A stretch of 64,000 nt of DNA from Neurospora tetraspora (Eukaryota; Ascomycota; Sordariomycetes; Sordariales; Sordariaceae): positions 434,001 to 498,000 of the forward strand of contig NW_026944388.1 in NCBI RefSeq assembly GCF_033439725.1, in the 5' to 3' direction. A model generated the notes under the pieces. The model saw only the letters and a list, made by a program, of their open reading frames with translations. It made no database searches and was not told where the DNA came from. The stretch's first letter is position 1. Each line of letters opens with the position of its first letter. Below are positions 9,801-22,026 of this stretch, piece by piece. A program made the translations under genes and the position numbers.

Positions 9801-11639
9801 CTCTTAACGTGAACCCACTACCAAACCCAAGGAGTAAAAAGTAGAGAAGCCCATCGTATCCTTCTATCATCTTCATCATCTTCCGAGCCTCAGCTATTTC
9901 CGTCGTGAATACCTTCCGCGCTTTAATACTATGACCTGCTAACACAGTTAATATACAACTTCTGCTTGCTTGATATCGATGTTGATTTTCTTTTATGACT
10001 TTGGAAGCTGAAAACTGGCTGATATACCCAAAACGGTGTACAAAATACTAAGATTTTGTGCTTTTCATCGTAGATTATCATAGTACCTAGCAATTGACAA
10101 CTCGTCTGTAGGCTTTTTTGAAGCGAACGAGCTTTTCAATATATCGTCCGTACTATCCTAAGCGTATACGATTGATATAAATTGCAAGATTGCACCATTA
10201 TTTATCATTAGGTTTGCGAGTTGACGACCAGATTTGATATCGGTATCAGTATTAGTATCCTTTGTGTTGCTGTCAACTTTAATTTGGGCATCACTGCAAC
10301 CGACACTGATAGCAGCGTCATTATCATTATCGCTATTTTAATTACCACTGTCGTCGGTCCTGCTCCTCATCCTGCTCCTCGTCCTACTTCTTCTCTTCCT
10401 CCTCGTCCTACTCTTCATTTTCTTCATAGTCCCTCCCTTTAGTATCGTTATTACTGGCAATATTATTAATATTTTGAGACTGACTAAAATTTTGCCTTTT
10501 GCAATGTAGTAAAAGGGTAGCGTTTAATTTTTGTTTCTTCATAGGGGGCCCATAGGAAAGCTTTTTGGGGTTGCTATAGGATAGACTATAAAACCCCTCT
10601 TTTAGACAACTAACTCAATATTAATCCTGAACACTATATACTACACTACCTGTAAACGCCTGTTATCAGATATGTTCAGAGATATGCCACCGCATTCAAC
10701 CTCAGCCAGGTCAAGAAAGGGAAGACCCAGTTTGACTGCTAAGTTGTATTTAATAATATTAATATTAAACTTTTGATTAGCCTATATAATTCGCTCCAAC
10801 TTATATAAAAGCTATTTATTCCCGACCTTATGAGATAGGATGCTATTGAGACGAAAGGCTTTTATATCTTCGTAGTTTAGGGCTAATATATTTAAAAACT
10901 TGTTTTTGACTGAGCGTTCAACACTAGGCAGGTTGATAAACCTAGCAGAATAGGACTCCATGTACTTTTTCGCAACTCTAATTTCCCTCTCAGAGACTCA
11001 GGTACCAAGTATGCGAATATTCTTAGCACTATTCAGACAACATTATAGAAATTCTATTATTGTAAGGTAAATAATAGTCAGGCTGAATAGACCCTTGTGC
11101 TTAAAGGAGCCTTCTCCTTCATATTATAGTCATATTTCCCCAGTTAGTTCAATATGAGGCATTCAGAGCCCAGAGGTCTTATCGACGTTGGACGCTCGGG
11201 CTCGATATAGTAGGCATCATATAGACGTACTAAACTTACCTCTACATAAGAGGTTGTAGTCTGAGACTTATACTCTCTACTCAACTCTCTTCTCTAAACT
11301 TAGCTAGCTAGACTTATTACATCTATCTCGCAATATACCATCGTTAAAGTAGAAACAAAGTAGTAAAACGTATATATAAAAGTGTAAATGCTTTTTCTTA
11401 TTCAAATAAAAACTCACTATTAGCTGTAATACTTTACTAAATTACTATCCCTATATCTTGAAAAATACTCCTAAATAGCTTGACCATCTTTACAGGTACT
11501 TATAATATAATTAGAGATACCAACGTCCACATTCTATAATATAACTAACCTACTTACTTTATTACTCTAAGTCCCTTTCTCCCTAACCCAGCGCTAAACG
11601 TACAAGTTTACGTCCCCTCTTTGTTTCGGTAGCGTCTTA
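9801..11639. other. AT-rich stretch without recognised genes
   Basis: No open frame of convincing length and no motif on either strand. The composition is strongly AT-biased and rich in TA dinucleotides, as in RIP-affected Neurospora DNA. It is probably eroded repeat sequence. Confidence 0.5.
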
Positions 11640-13747
11640 TCCCTCACAAAATTCTATTCAAACTCCTCCCACTCTATACCACCCGCCTTCGCCCTCTTGA
11701 ACACTACCACAAAATCCTCCACCTTCAATCTGTTTATCCCTTTAACTCCGGTCGGTATCAGCTCCGCCATAGGTTAGGCGAATATCATTATCTTTTCTAA
11801 CCCTATTTATTCTAATAGGTTCTTATCTTCGCGCAGCTCGTGGAGTAAGTACCCATATCTGGTACTATATAAACATAAGATCAGACCCCTTTACTCAACG
11901 GTTATAGTAATAAAAACGTCGTTTGTGAGTTCGTACCTCCTCTCTAAGCCCGCTATATCTCTTCCGTTTGAAGCTGGGTCCAGGTTACGAAACTGTAATG
12001 CGAGTAAATTTTCGTACCTCGCCAGATCATATAGATAGTCAATTTATATCGTCCTGGCCATCTTTTCTGTATCTTCACAGGCCCTCTTCACAGCGTCAAC
12101 AACAGATCCCATATCATAATAGGCATCTGACTCAACGAGATAAAGACACTCAATCAACAACATCCCGCTCAGGTTCGCAGCGTCGAATAAGAACCCTCGC
12201 GTATTGCAAAGCACTACTACAGCTGTTTCGTAGTCGGGAAGTAGCCAGCAGAAAAATGTGGCGCCGACTATATTGCCGCCGTAGTATAAGGCGAGGTGTT
12301 TCTTACTCTCGCTTAGGTTGGTAAGCGGGGGTTTTTCAGTTTCGGCGTTAATATTAGCAACGTAAGATTCGGGCTTGGTGACGAAGAAGAAATAATCTAA
12401 ATTATCGCCGTAGATCTTGCTCTAGATAGTACTCTCTAATCGTCTAGCGTCATTACCGTCTACACCTAGCCATTGTAGTCTAGGTGAGGCATTCTGCTCT
12501 TCGGAGGTCATTGGCACAGTAACGGTATTCTAACTGCTAGTATAAGTGTATATACTATTAAGTAGATTAGGGGAGAGTCTACTCTCTATATAACTGAAGA
12601 GATACTTTATACTACGCTCGGGAGGCGTATTGAGGTGGTCCGGATATAGAAGTAGGTTGCTATCTCGCTCCTCTTGTCTTTAGTTATAGATATCTATAAT
12701 CTTACTATAGAATTTAAGAAGGTTAGAGGTAGTAGACGTAATACCTACTGCGGCGGCGAGTAGTGACAGCCCTGCATGACCAGCATTTGAAGCTTAGGAT
12801 GGGAGAATCTCGACGGATTATGGAATATAGCCGTAGTATCTGTTGAAGCATTCTATGACCTTCATCCTAGAGATTACCCCGTTTGCATCTATACATTGCT
12901 AGAGATTAGACAGGATACCCGTTACTTAAACCAAATGCGACTTAGTAAAGGTCTTCGACATATCATTTCTCTCAGCCTCTATCAACCTGACATAGGTGTT
13001 ATACATTCCAAATGGCTCCAAAACCTCTTTATAGACGAATTCCGCTCAGGAATACCCAATCTTTCTCTCAATGATTATAGTTAATAAAGTAAAATATTCG
13101 TTAAAGTAATTCCGCTTGTAGACAAAGGCCTTCTCAGACGTATAGGTATCGTTGGCTGGGAGATGCTAGAGTAGTGATACGATGGGATCTATTATCTACT
13201 ATAGTATATCGCCATCGGGGCTCTCCCAAAGATTCGTCAGCCATTAGAATAAGGAGCGGAAATCTAATAGGTCGGCAATGGTAAACTCCTGGTTGGTATA
13301 TATCTTTACTATACTGGGACTACCTTTGAGTTCCGGCAGGATTATTGAGACTGGGGTATCGAATTTGAGCTGGTACTTTAGAAAGTTATCTATCAGAATG
13401 CCCATTGCCGTAGAAATGATTGGCTTTGACATAGATGAGATAAAGTAGACAGTTTCCTGGTCCAGAAGCGCGAGTACTCCTAGACCCTTGGCCCTCATAT
13501 TGAGAAACCCTTGTTGTCTATGGCGCAGGACTCCTATTGAAGCACCCACACTCCCAGAATCTTGAAATAGTTTCTCGAAGGTTAGTTTAGTAAGGGTCAA
13601 GATCTCCTCTACTGACAATACGCTATAAAGGAATGAGAGCTGCTTAGAAAGAGTAGTCAAATAATTAATATCATCAATGAAAGTACTTATTGTTAGTATA
13701 TAGGTGAAAAATAAAAAAGGATGAGGCTTACCTGAATGCCATCGCAT
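11640..13747 (-). pseudogene. Serine beta-lactamase-like (class C/LACTB type) hydrolase, heavily decayed
   Basis: The minus strand shows pieces of a penicillin-binding-protein/beta-lactamase-fold hydrolase (PF00144 type) in the correct order. From 13,747 down: VGASIGVLRHRQQ, then YFISSMSKPIIS containing the SxxK nucleophile motif, then DTPVSIILPEL and FTIADLLDFRS. Near 13,000, fragments like NYNHERK and NTYVRLIEAE fit the YxN and helix region. The C-terminal half (about 12,400-12,000) reads HLALYYGGNIVGA, then LLPDYETAVVVLCNT and NLSGMLLIEC. Between these are many stops and AT-rich gaps, so the gene is dead. The mutation bias suggests RIP, which implies the gene was once present in two copies. 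The lower boundary is approximate. Confidence 0.7.
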
Positions 13748-14309
13748 ATGATCAGTGTAGAACCTTGTATGGAAAGGTTGATAGGGGAAGAAAGATTGGT
13801 CTTGGAGTGAAACTCTTAGTTATTAGTCTCTTGGAAACTCAAACGGTTCCTGAGACGGGGCGGATCAACTAGTTAATAGAGTTGATATAAGGTTTATAGA
13901 ACTGAAACTGTAAGGACGAATGATGGAAAATAAAGCGAGAAGGATACCAGTTCTTATATTTAGCGGTTTCTGTTATATCCACAATCTACAAATAGTTGCA
14001 GCTTGTTCTCATTCAACTGGGATATATCTTGTTGGAGGTGTCCCGTGTCACGTGCGGCTGGCTGTGGCCCCACCGCACAGGGACATCCCTTGCCCTACTT
14101 CTAGACCTCCAGACTTCACAGTCAGATCTTACTCAACAATACATCACCATCATTGATTCGTTCGTGGTCGTTTACCCTGTTTCACATATCTAAACGCGGG
14201 AACTACACTCAATATACTCTACCTAATAGCCCCTAAGCTGTCCTTCGATCGGCTACGTATCACTTGCATAAATTTAGGGTGGTAGGTAGCTCCGTCAATG
14301 GGGTGATAG
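13748..14309. other. No gene recognised
   Basis: AT-rich sequence upstream of the beta-lactamase relic. It should have held that gene's promoter. No other motif is seen. Confidence 0.5.
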
Positions 14310-14594
14310 CTAGTAACACAGAGTTGGTGAGAATCGTGCCGCGAGGAGGTGGTGTAAAGAGCGTCTGTCCAACTCTTTTAGTTCGTCGTTAGGCTTGATG
14401 GTGACCCCCAACCGGTAGTCTGCATAAGACTCTGGCTTGTTCGCGGCCCACCATGCCTTGAAATCCGTACGCGCCTCCCTCTTAGAAAGTCGCCTTGAAT
14501 GCGCAAGGGTAGCCAAGCCTTCATTGACTACCTCTCCCCCTTCCGCTCCCGCCTTAGCAAGTCCGTCGGCAATCTCGTTGCCCGTGACACCCAC
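14310..14594 (-). mobile_element. Tad1-like LINE fragment, RNase H end of ORF2
   Basis: Minus-strand frame with GVTGNEIADGLAKAGAEGG, the conserved RNase H segment of non-LTR retrotransposons (consensus GH.GV.GNE.AD.LAK), followed by FKAWWAANKPESYADYRLG and ELKELDRRSLHHLLAARF, the usual C-terminal block of fungal Tad-type ORF2. It ends abruptly, before the zinc-knuckle region these proteins normally have, and the upstream reverse transcriptase is absent. A 5'- and 3'-truncated LINE remnant. Confidence 0.8.
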
Positions 14595-14795
14595 AATACG
14601 CCCCAGTCCTGTCCGAGTTCCGGTTTTTCTACTAATCGATCAACGAGACCTCTCTGTGGCCTCGTACCAAGGCCGCCTGGAACGCTATGCCGTAGTCCCA
14701 GCACCTCCATCAACCGCCCAGTGGACGAGCCAGCGATGTGGCGAAATCCTTAAAGACAAATGAAAGACAAAAGAAAAGGGGAAACCAAAAACGCT

Positions 14796-15012
14796 CTACT
14801 CCTCACCGCTCTCTCCCTCGCTGTCGTCCCTCGCGGCTTCCTCCTGCCGTCTAACCCGATGGACCAGCCTGTCCAAATCCGCCGTAACCCTCTCGATCTC
14901 GTGGCCTTGGCCAACTTCTATCCCTTCGTCCCGTAGGAACCCGGTGAAGTCGTCAGCGGTGCCTCCGTCGTCAATGTGCTTTTGCCCGAGTGTCTGGCGC
15001 CAAGCCTTCCTT
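14796..15012 (-). pseudogene. Unrecognised acidic C-terminal reading-frame fragment
   Basis: Open minus-strand frame starting near AWRQTLGQKHIDDGG and ending in a charged tail (RRQEEAARDDSEGESGEE) with a stop at 14,796. It lies directly upstream of the LINE RNase H fragment on the same strand, so it may belong to the same element (for example ORF1) with a large deletion between them. I could not recognise the family. Confidence 0.35.
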
Positions 15013-15411
15013 GTGCAAGTCTACGAAAAGAAGTGGGAGGTCTGTATTCTGGCTATAAATCGCTGCCCCTCAGTGTTCTTATCTATGGGAGCGGGAAGGA
15101 CAGGAAACGGGTCTTTTAATCACGTGGTAGGGTCAAAAAACTGAACCACCAGCTCCCATATCCATATCGTTCGGACGGAGGCATTACGGTGAGTGGGGAG
15201 GCGGCGCTAAGAAGATGAATATAATTGGGCGGATTACGAGAAAAGTTGACCGTCCTGACACTGCGGCTAGATCTTTTACACGGGTAACAACAAGATTGCA
15301 CTCGGTCAGAAGTCCATTCCTAATTGGTTCCTAGTACTTCTCGGCCCAGTTATGTGTATGTAGATGAGAGCGTGGCAAGCGAATCTCTCGCTCTTGTTTT
15401 ATTGGATCACG
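15013..15411. other. No gene recognised
   Basis: Short spacer between a possible element fragment and the dispersed repeat. No domain or RNA motif seen. Confidence 0.4.
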
Positions 15412-15720
15412 GTTTGGTGATCCACTACGACAAACTGATCACGATGGACCTCCTTCATGTACCTGCCTTAACCTACCTCCTTCATCTGCCTGCATTAGCC
15501 TACCTTCTTCATCTGCCTGCATCAGCCTACCTCTTCCCTTCCATCCTGGCATATCATAACCATGGTGGTTGGCTTGCAACACACTGCCGGTGCAGCCGCC
15601 AACACTTTTGTAGACGAGTCGATTGGCGGAGAGAGCTGCATGCTAGGGCTGCGAAACAGGGTGACGGCGGCGTTGAGAGCGACAAGCCAACCACAGCTCT
15701 AAGGATCCGAAGCCAGCATC
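15412..15720 (-). repeat. Dispersed repeat family, copy B (inverted relative to copy A)
   Basis: Near-identical reverse complement of 9,520-9,800. It shows the same RLVYKSVGGCTGSVLQANHH coding pattern on the minus strand and carries two adjoining 27-bp units (GRLMQADEE-type), where copy A carries one. The two copies face each other across 5.6 kb that includes the beta-lactamase and LINE relics. Confidence 0.85.
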
Positions 15721-17849
15721 CTTATCTACTCTACCGGATTGGGCCATGACACCCCCATGATTGGTACAAGCCACCAGGCCGCTGCTGCTGCTGAGTGTAG
15801 AAGAGCTCTTTGACGGATGCGCCTGGTTCCCTGCTGGGCGCATCGAAGTAGCTACAGCTACTACGGAAAACACAATACGGCTAAATGATCTAGTAGCGCA
15901 AGGATACGGCGTAGGACAGTATGAGTCGTAGATTGGGGCTTGGCTTGAAGCGAGGCTGGAAGCCTTGATATCAAAACAAACGCTACCCGAAGTGAACCCT
16001 CTGGTTGCCTTTTTGGCATGTCCTCCATTGCAGCATCAAAGCTGCATTTGATCCTTGAAAGACGAAACGTTGATGTGGCACGCTGACATCAGGCTTGATG
16101 CCAGGTGCGGCGCTACGAAGATCGTTCAGGTGATCGGGAGTTAGGACTTACTTGCAATTCCTCCTTTGGGCCACTGCCCTCGCCGTGAGCATGACGAGGG
16201 GTGTGGATCAGGGCCTTGGGGAGAGTGTCCATTCTTGCTTATCTAACAAATGTACCTCACCCGAAAAGACTTCTTCGTACTTTATCCAACATGGAGTGAT
16301 AGGTGAAAAGAGTTTCTTCACGGATTGTGTTCCAAGATAAAAGTTCAGGACATCCCCCGATTTTCGGTTGCCTTATTCTCGCATTCACATCCTATCCTTG
16401 TATCATCAGACTTGGACATGCCAGTTGTCAACTCTTCAAGACCCTCATAGGAACGGACATCACACCACTCCATGCACACTCGTTCTCCTCTTCCGACTTT
16501 TGGACCCGAACTCAATCCGGATCAAACGTACGTATAATCGAGAGATTCTTTGACATTTTGGAAACGAAGCCATATACACGACATCCAAGAGACCTGAATT
16601 CAGCAGCAGCCTCAATGGATCATACTAACCCCGTGGAGGGAAGTTCAGGCCAAAAACACCACATCCTCATGTCCGAGTTGAGCAGCCAGAAGTGAACGGG
16701 TAGCTTATCGAGCTTATCTCAACGCCGAGCATTGACCAGATCCACCTCAACCTCCAAGAACAACAGACTAAAACTGGGCAACCAGTCTCCCACTCATATG
16801 AGGCCGCCGCCTTCTTTTCAGCCCACGCTGCCATTCGGGTGACGGATCCGAATCTCGTGCTTTTTTAAGTTTTACCGCCGGATGGTGCCGTCTCAATCAG
16901 CTTGAGCCTATCTGTCACCAAGTTGCCGACGCCGTCAAGGTCCGCTTTTCTGAGGCGCAACCCCACTAGCCGCCAATGGAAAAGGCGATGTGGCTTGGAT
17001 GGGAGTGCCTGCTGCTGCTGGCGGGCAACCCCTGAGAGCGGCTCCAGTGACTGACCGACTGCTTCTCCCGGAGGAGCAGGACGGACCGAGCCCCGGGACC
17101 CTCCGAAACACCGTCTCGATGCAAAGATACTCCACCATCACCGACGCCAGATTCATCCCCAGCGTCGCATACACAGCCGCCTTCACCGACGCCGCCACAA
17201 TCAGCGCAACAGTCAACGGCTCCAACAACTTGAGAACTTTGTCTGCCTTGTCTCCTCGCTTCCTCTCTGTTTAGTACCAATGTCGAGGGCCCACCGACAT
17301 CATTTCGCTCTTCCCCTCCTGTCAGAAACCAGTGCAGTTCTGGGCAGAGCCGTTCGTTGGCAATACATCGGTTCCACATGGCGTCAACGACTGGTCAAAT
17401 GGGAAGCATCCGCGTTTCAGCCCTTTGGAAATCGGGCACTTTCAGCACCGCCGCAGTCCAACAATCGGCTGAATGTGCAAGATGCGTTCTTAGATCAAAA
17501 AGGAGAGAGCAAAACGTGCGTTCCAAGGTGTATTAGGCATCAAAACCAGGCCCCATGACTTGCCGTCGTTAAGCGCCCAAGAACATAGCCGTAGCCCCAC
17601 TCCGTTATGAGCTACCGCACGTTTCCATCGAAACGATTTATCCCCGCGCTGTACGGCCAATTATATCTTGAGAAGGGCCTTTAGACTAACGCCTCAACAT
17701 GGTTAGCACACCTAGCAAACCATGTAATTGGCCAGTACACTTGAATGAGAATTAGCCAGAGATGGAGAACGACTGATTCAAAACGAGGTTCATTCCATCG
17801 GTGAATGTCCTCACCATGTCTCGTACAAAGAACGCAGTAATAGCAGCCC
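15721..17849. other. Intergenic, no gene supported
   Basis: Several open frames exist, including a hydrophobic minus-strand one at 16,935-17,228 (LTVALIVAASVKAAVYATLG), but none shows a domain, a sensible start and splice sites together. The right part should include the promoter of the NLR gene. Confidence 0.45.
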
Positions 17850-20800
17850 ATGGATGCATCGTCGAGTCAACGGCCTGATGGCTTCACCCGTCCCAACGGG
17901 CGCAGCGACTTCGAAGTTGCCATAATATGCGCGCTCCGTCTCGAATTCGACGCCGTATGCCTCCTTATCGATAAGCTGTGGGACGAAGACGGCGATCAGT
18001 ACGGCAAAGTCGACGGAGACCCGAACATATACACGACAGGTCGGATGGGGAAGTGCAATGTCGTCCTTGTTCTTCTGCCCAACATGGGAAAAGCGAGCGC
18101 CGCCAGCGCAGCTGCAAGTCTTCGATCGAGCTATCCGCGAGTGTCGCTGGCCCTTTTGGTAGGCATTTGCGGGGCGGTCCCATTCGCAGGACCGGAAAGG
18201 GACCCCATTGTCCTCGGCAACGTGATCATAAGCAACCTCGTGGTCCAGTATGACCTTGGAAGAGCGCTTCCGGATCGCTTCGATCGCAAAGATAACCCCC
18301 ATGACAGTCTTGGAAGACCAGACAAGATCATTCGCAACATCCTGGTCAAGCTTGATACGAACATCGACCGCGAACATATCGAGAAACGGGCGGGTGACTT
18401 CCTCAAAGCTCTTCAGACGAAGAGCGAAGAAATAGCCAAACGGAAGCGAAGAGGCAGGCATACCAGCTACAAGTACCCAGGAGCAGCCAACGACCTCCTG
18501 TTCGATGCCTGCTACCGACACAAGCATGCTCCTGGTTCCGGGTGCAGAACGTGCGAAGACTGTCATGACAACTCGGATCCCGCTTGCGATGAGTCTCTTA
18601 GGTTGTCATGCAAAGAGCTGAAATGTGACACAAACCGCTTGATACGGAGGGAACATTTGGATTCAGCCTCAAACGACCACAATGCCGACTCGGATTCTAA
18701 GGGTGTCTTCTTCTTCATTGGTGCGATCGGATCTGGAGACAGTGTTATTCGGTCTGGCAAGCACCGTGATCAGATCGCCAAGCAGGCCGAGGTTATTGCT
18801 TTCGAGATGGAAGGAGCAGGCGTATGGGATGAGGTGCCATGCATCGTGATTAAAGGCGTGTGTGACTATGCCGATAGCCACAAAAACAAAGGATGGCAGA
18901 ATTATGCTGCGGCAACCGCGGCGTCGGTAGCGAAGGCGGTTATGGAGAGATATATCGCCTCTGCTAGGGTTTCCGACTCTTCGCAGTCTTTGAATGCAGG
19001 CCCGGGCGGTGGCCAGATCAATCAGCCGGGTAAGATTAGCACCGCTCGAGCCTGGTCCTTCCATGATTATCACGTCGAAACTTTGCTAACGTATTGCTCT
19101 CTCATATAGACTACGGTCACTATAAGGTCGACTTCTCTCTTCAGGGTATGCCGATATCAAACAACTTCGTGCCTCGACCCTCTGATATTACTGATATTGA
19201 GAAATCTCTTCTTCCTTACCATCGGAAAAAGCAAGGGCGCAGTGTCTTTGTTCTTCACGGGCTCGGCGGAATTGGGAAAACTCAGCTAGCTGTCAACTTT
19301 GCACGGCAATACAAAGCTGTCTTCAGCGCCATCTTTTGGCTGGACGGCACATCAGAAGATAGCCTTAAACAAAGCTTTGCCAATTGTGCAAAGAGGATAC
19401 CAAAAGGCCAGATTCCTGAGAATATCAGAAGTCCAAAAACAGGCGATGAAGTCGATCTCAACGATATTGTGGAGCAAGTACAAGTGTGGCTCAAAAAAGG
19501 CGACAATGTCGATTGGCTTTTGATCTTCGATAACGTTGATCTGGATCATACGCAAGGAGAAATACCGGGCGCTTATGACATTCGAAACTATCTTCCGAGT
19601 GACCACGGCGCAGTCCTGATTACATCCCGGTTGTCCAAGCTAGCACAGCTTGGCGAATCTAAGCGCATTAAACGTGCTGACCCAGACTTGAGTAAGAAAA
19701 TATTCGAGAAGTGGTACGGGAAGGAACTAAGTGAGCACCCCAAGTTACTACGAGACCCAACCCTAAAGCTGATGCTAACGCGCTAATTCAGTAATGGATG
19801 ATGATGCACAAGAGTTGCTGCGTTTATTAGGAGGTCTGCCACTTGCACTCGCGCAAGCCGCTGCATATATAGGAGAAGCAGATATACCTATCGCTAAGTA
19901 TATTGACCTATATGAGAAGCAGTGGGATGAACTCTTCGAGAATACAGACTCCGGCCTGCTAGACTACGGTACTCGCAGCGTGATGACGACCTGGATGATA
20001 TCGTTCAACGCGATCGAGACGAGGGAGAAGAACGCTGGGAATCTGCTACGGCTTTGGGCTTTTCTCGACAATAGAGAGATGTGGCACAGTCTACTGCAAG
20101 TGGCCAGAAATGACCAGGAGCAGTGGCCCAAATGGCTCTGCGATATAGCATGCAACGAGGTTAAGTTTCTCAACATAGCAAAACTGCTGCTCCGCTACTC
20201 TATGATCGAGACCCGAGAGTCTGAGCAAAGCAGCTATAGCATGCATCCGGTAGTACATAGATGGATATCGCATATACAGGATGACGCTGGGAAGAGAGAG
20301 TTTCTATGGCTAGCGGTAATGTTGATAGGATTTTCGGTGCCCCACCATACGACCAAGAATTATTGGGTACTCCAACGACGGCTTTTCCCTCATGCGGAGA
20401 GGTTCTTATGGTGGATGGGAAAATTAGAAGGAGGAGAGTGCAACATGGAAGACATTACCATGGGTCAAGCAACACATAGCTTGGGCAACCTCTACTCGGA
20501 TCAGGGCCGGCTAAAGGAGGCTGAAACGATGTATCAGCGAGCGCTAGAAGGCAAGGAGAAGGCGCTCGGACCGGATCATACGTCGACTCTCGATACAATT
20601 AACAACTTGGGCATCCTCTATAAGACTCAGGGCCGGCTAAAGGAGGCTGAAACGATGTATCAGCGAGCGCTAGAAGGCAAGGAGAAGGCGCTCGGACCGG
20701 ATCATACGTCGACTCTCGATACAGTTAACAACTTGGGCAACCTCTACGCGGATCAGGGCCGGCTAAAGGAGGCTAAAACGATGTATCAGCGAGCGCTAGA

Positions 20801-21271
20801 AGGCAAGGAGAAGGCGCTCGGACCGGATCATACGTCGACTCTCGATACAGTTAACAACTTGGGCAACCTCTACGCGGATCAGGGCCGGCTAAAGGAGGCT
20901 GAAACGATGTATCAGCGGGCGCTGTCTGGTTATTCAGCAGCTTTAGGCTCGTCCCACGCGAAATCTCTCCTTGTCGTAAAGAATATAGCATCTTTACAAC
21001 TTGCAAAAGGTAGCCTCTCTCTGCAAGAACTAATAGTTAAGTTTGCTAACATTTACAACTAGGTTCATCATTAGAAATCGAATCGTCGTTCAATTATTCT
21101 TCGGCAGATGAAATTACCTCCACGATAGTGGAAGCTCCGCTTCAATTAGGTTCATCAGCCGCAACTAAGACGTCGTTGAAGAGGAGGCGCTCAAAAATTG
21201 AGAATAACTTACGAGATAAGATACGCAGAACCTCTACGAGAACTACACCATCTGAATCGACGGAAGGCTGA
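17850..21271 (+). CDS. NLR-like STAND protein: PNP_UDP / NB-ARC / TPR
   Basis: Four exons join in frame: 17850-19029, 19110-19730, 19792-21009 and 21063-21271, giving 1,075 residues. Residues 20-390 form a purine-nucleoside-phosphorylase-like (PNP_UDP_1) domain with EVAIICALRLEFDAV, NVVLVLLPNMGKASA, LVGICGAVP and FEMEGAGVWDE. From about 410 comes an NB-ARC-type NTPase with P-loop HGLGGIGKTQLA, Walker B WLLIFDNVD, a sensor-like ITSR, and a GGLPLALAQAAAYI block. The tail has four 42-residue TPRs (NNLGNLYADQGRLKEAETMY type) that are almost identical in DNA. The last exon adds a basic, Ser-rich tail. In fungi this architecture belongs to NLR-like receptors tied to non-self recognition and regulated cell death; the N-terminal domain acts as effector, the TPRs as sensor. 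Frame is open throughout, so it looks functional. The third intron and last exon are my inference from a branch site and acceptor just before 21,063. Confidence 0.9.
20502..20930 (+). repeat. 126-bp tandem repeat encoding TPRs in the NLR gene
   Basis: The motif beginning CAGGGCCGGCTAAAGGAGGC recurs at 20,502, 20,628, 20,754 and 20,880, exactly 126 bp apart. Units differ by only a few bases. Such near-identity at DNA level points to recent expansion or ongoing gene conversion, as is known for sensor repeats of fungal NLR genes. Confidence 0.97.
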
Positions 21272-21447
21272 ACATAAAGTTGGAATTACGTTGTAGTAAG
21301 TGTGACGCATGGACGTCAGGGTGCTCATGGCACATTAACATTATATAGATTCACTTGGACTTGCACTCGTGGCTTGTTACGAACTTAAGCGAGTACACGG
21401 GCTAACCAAGCCATCGAGAAACAGCAGCCATGCCAAGATAAGGACAG

Positions 21448-21730
21448 TGTAACCCCAGGCGGGGATTGAACCGGAAGGCGCACAGAGGTGCTCACAGCAG
21501 ACAGGTGCTCACTGGTGAGCAGGCGCTCACGAGTGAGCAAGAACTCGAAGTGAGCAGAGACTCAGGATGAGCCAACACTAAAGAATAGGACACACCAGAT
21601 AGACATGTAGGATATAAAGGGACGACTGGAGACCTCAGATTGTCAGATAGTTCGACAGTAGTCAATTGATCATTATCACCGAGACCAGTATCACGCTACC
21701 ATACTTGTTGTGAGCCTTTTGGCTTTACCG
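21448..21730 (+). repeat. Possible solo-LTR-like segment with GCTCAC/GTGAGC inverted motifs
   Basis: Starts TGTAACCCCAGGCGGGG, then carries a cluster of GCTCAC and GTGAGC motifs in both orientations (about 21,490-21,570), a TATA-like GATATAAAGG near 21,611 and a pyrimidine-poor leader. This layout suggests an LTR or similar promoter-bearing repeat, but the right border and a target duplication could not be fixed and no second copy is in the window. Confidence 0.25.
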
Positions 21731-21756
21731 AATGTCTTCTGATAGTATCAACCTTC

Positions 21757-22026
21757 AGCTATCCCATTTACGCAGATCACCCTGCGTCTTTACCAACAGT
21801 AGATCTCTGGTATCGCCGAGTACGAACCCTCCTGCTGCCATTCCCTTACGGACGTACGTAGCGACGCGTGGGTGGGTAGCAGTCTCCTCTGTCCATGTGC
21901 GGACAGGAGTGTAAAGAGCGTAAAGGGGGTGCCCGGGAATTTCAAAGCGGCCCTCGTAGAACCACGCTCGTGGCTCTTGGATCATAATCACGTCCGCTCC
22001 CCGTGGAGACTGGAAGCACTTGATGA
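21757..22026 (-). mobile_element. Tad1-like LINE fragment, ORF2 endonuclease domain
   Basis: Minus-strand frame FIKCFQSPRGADVIMIQEPR, then WFYEGRFEIPGHPLY, and a tail AAGGFVLGDTRDLLLVK. The VIMIQEPR block is the conserved motif with the catalytic glutamate of the EEP-type endonuclease that opens ORF2 of Tad-like non-LTR retrotransposons. No reverse transcriptase follows, so this is a short remnant. Confidence 0.75.

Noticed and set aside
16935-17379. Hydrophobic minus-strand frame and overlapping frames
   Set aside because: A single helix-like stretch without family match, and three other frames of the same region are equally open.
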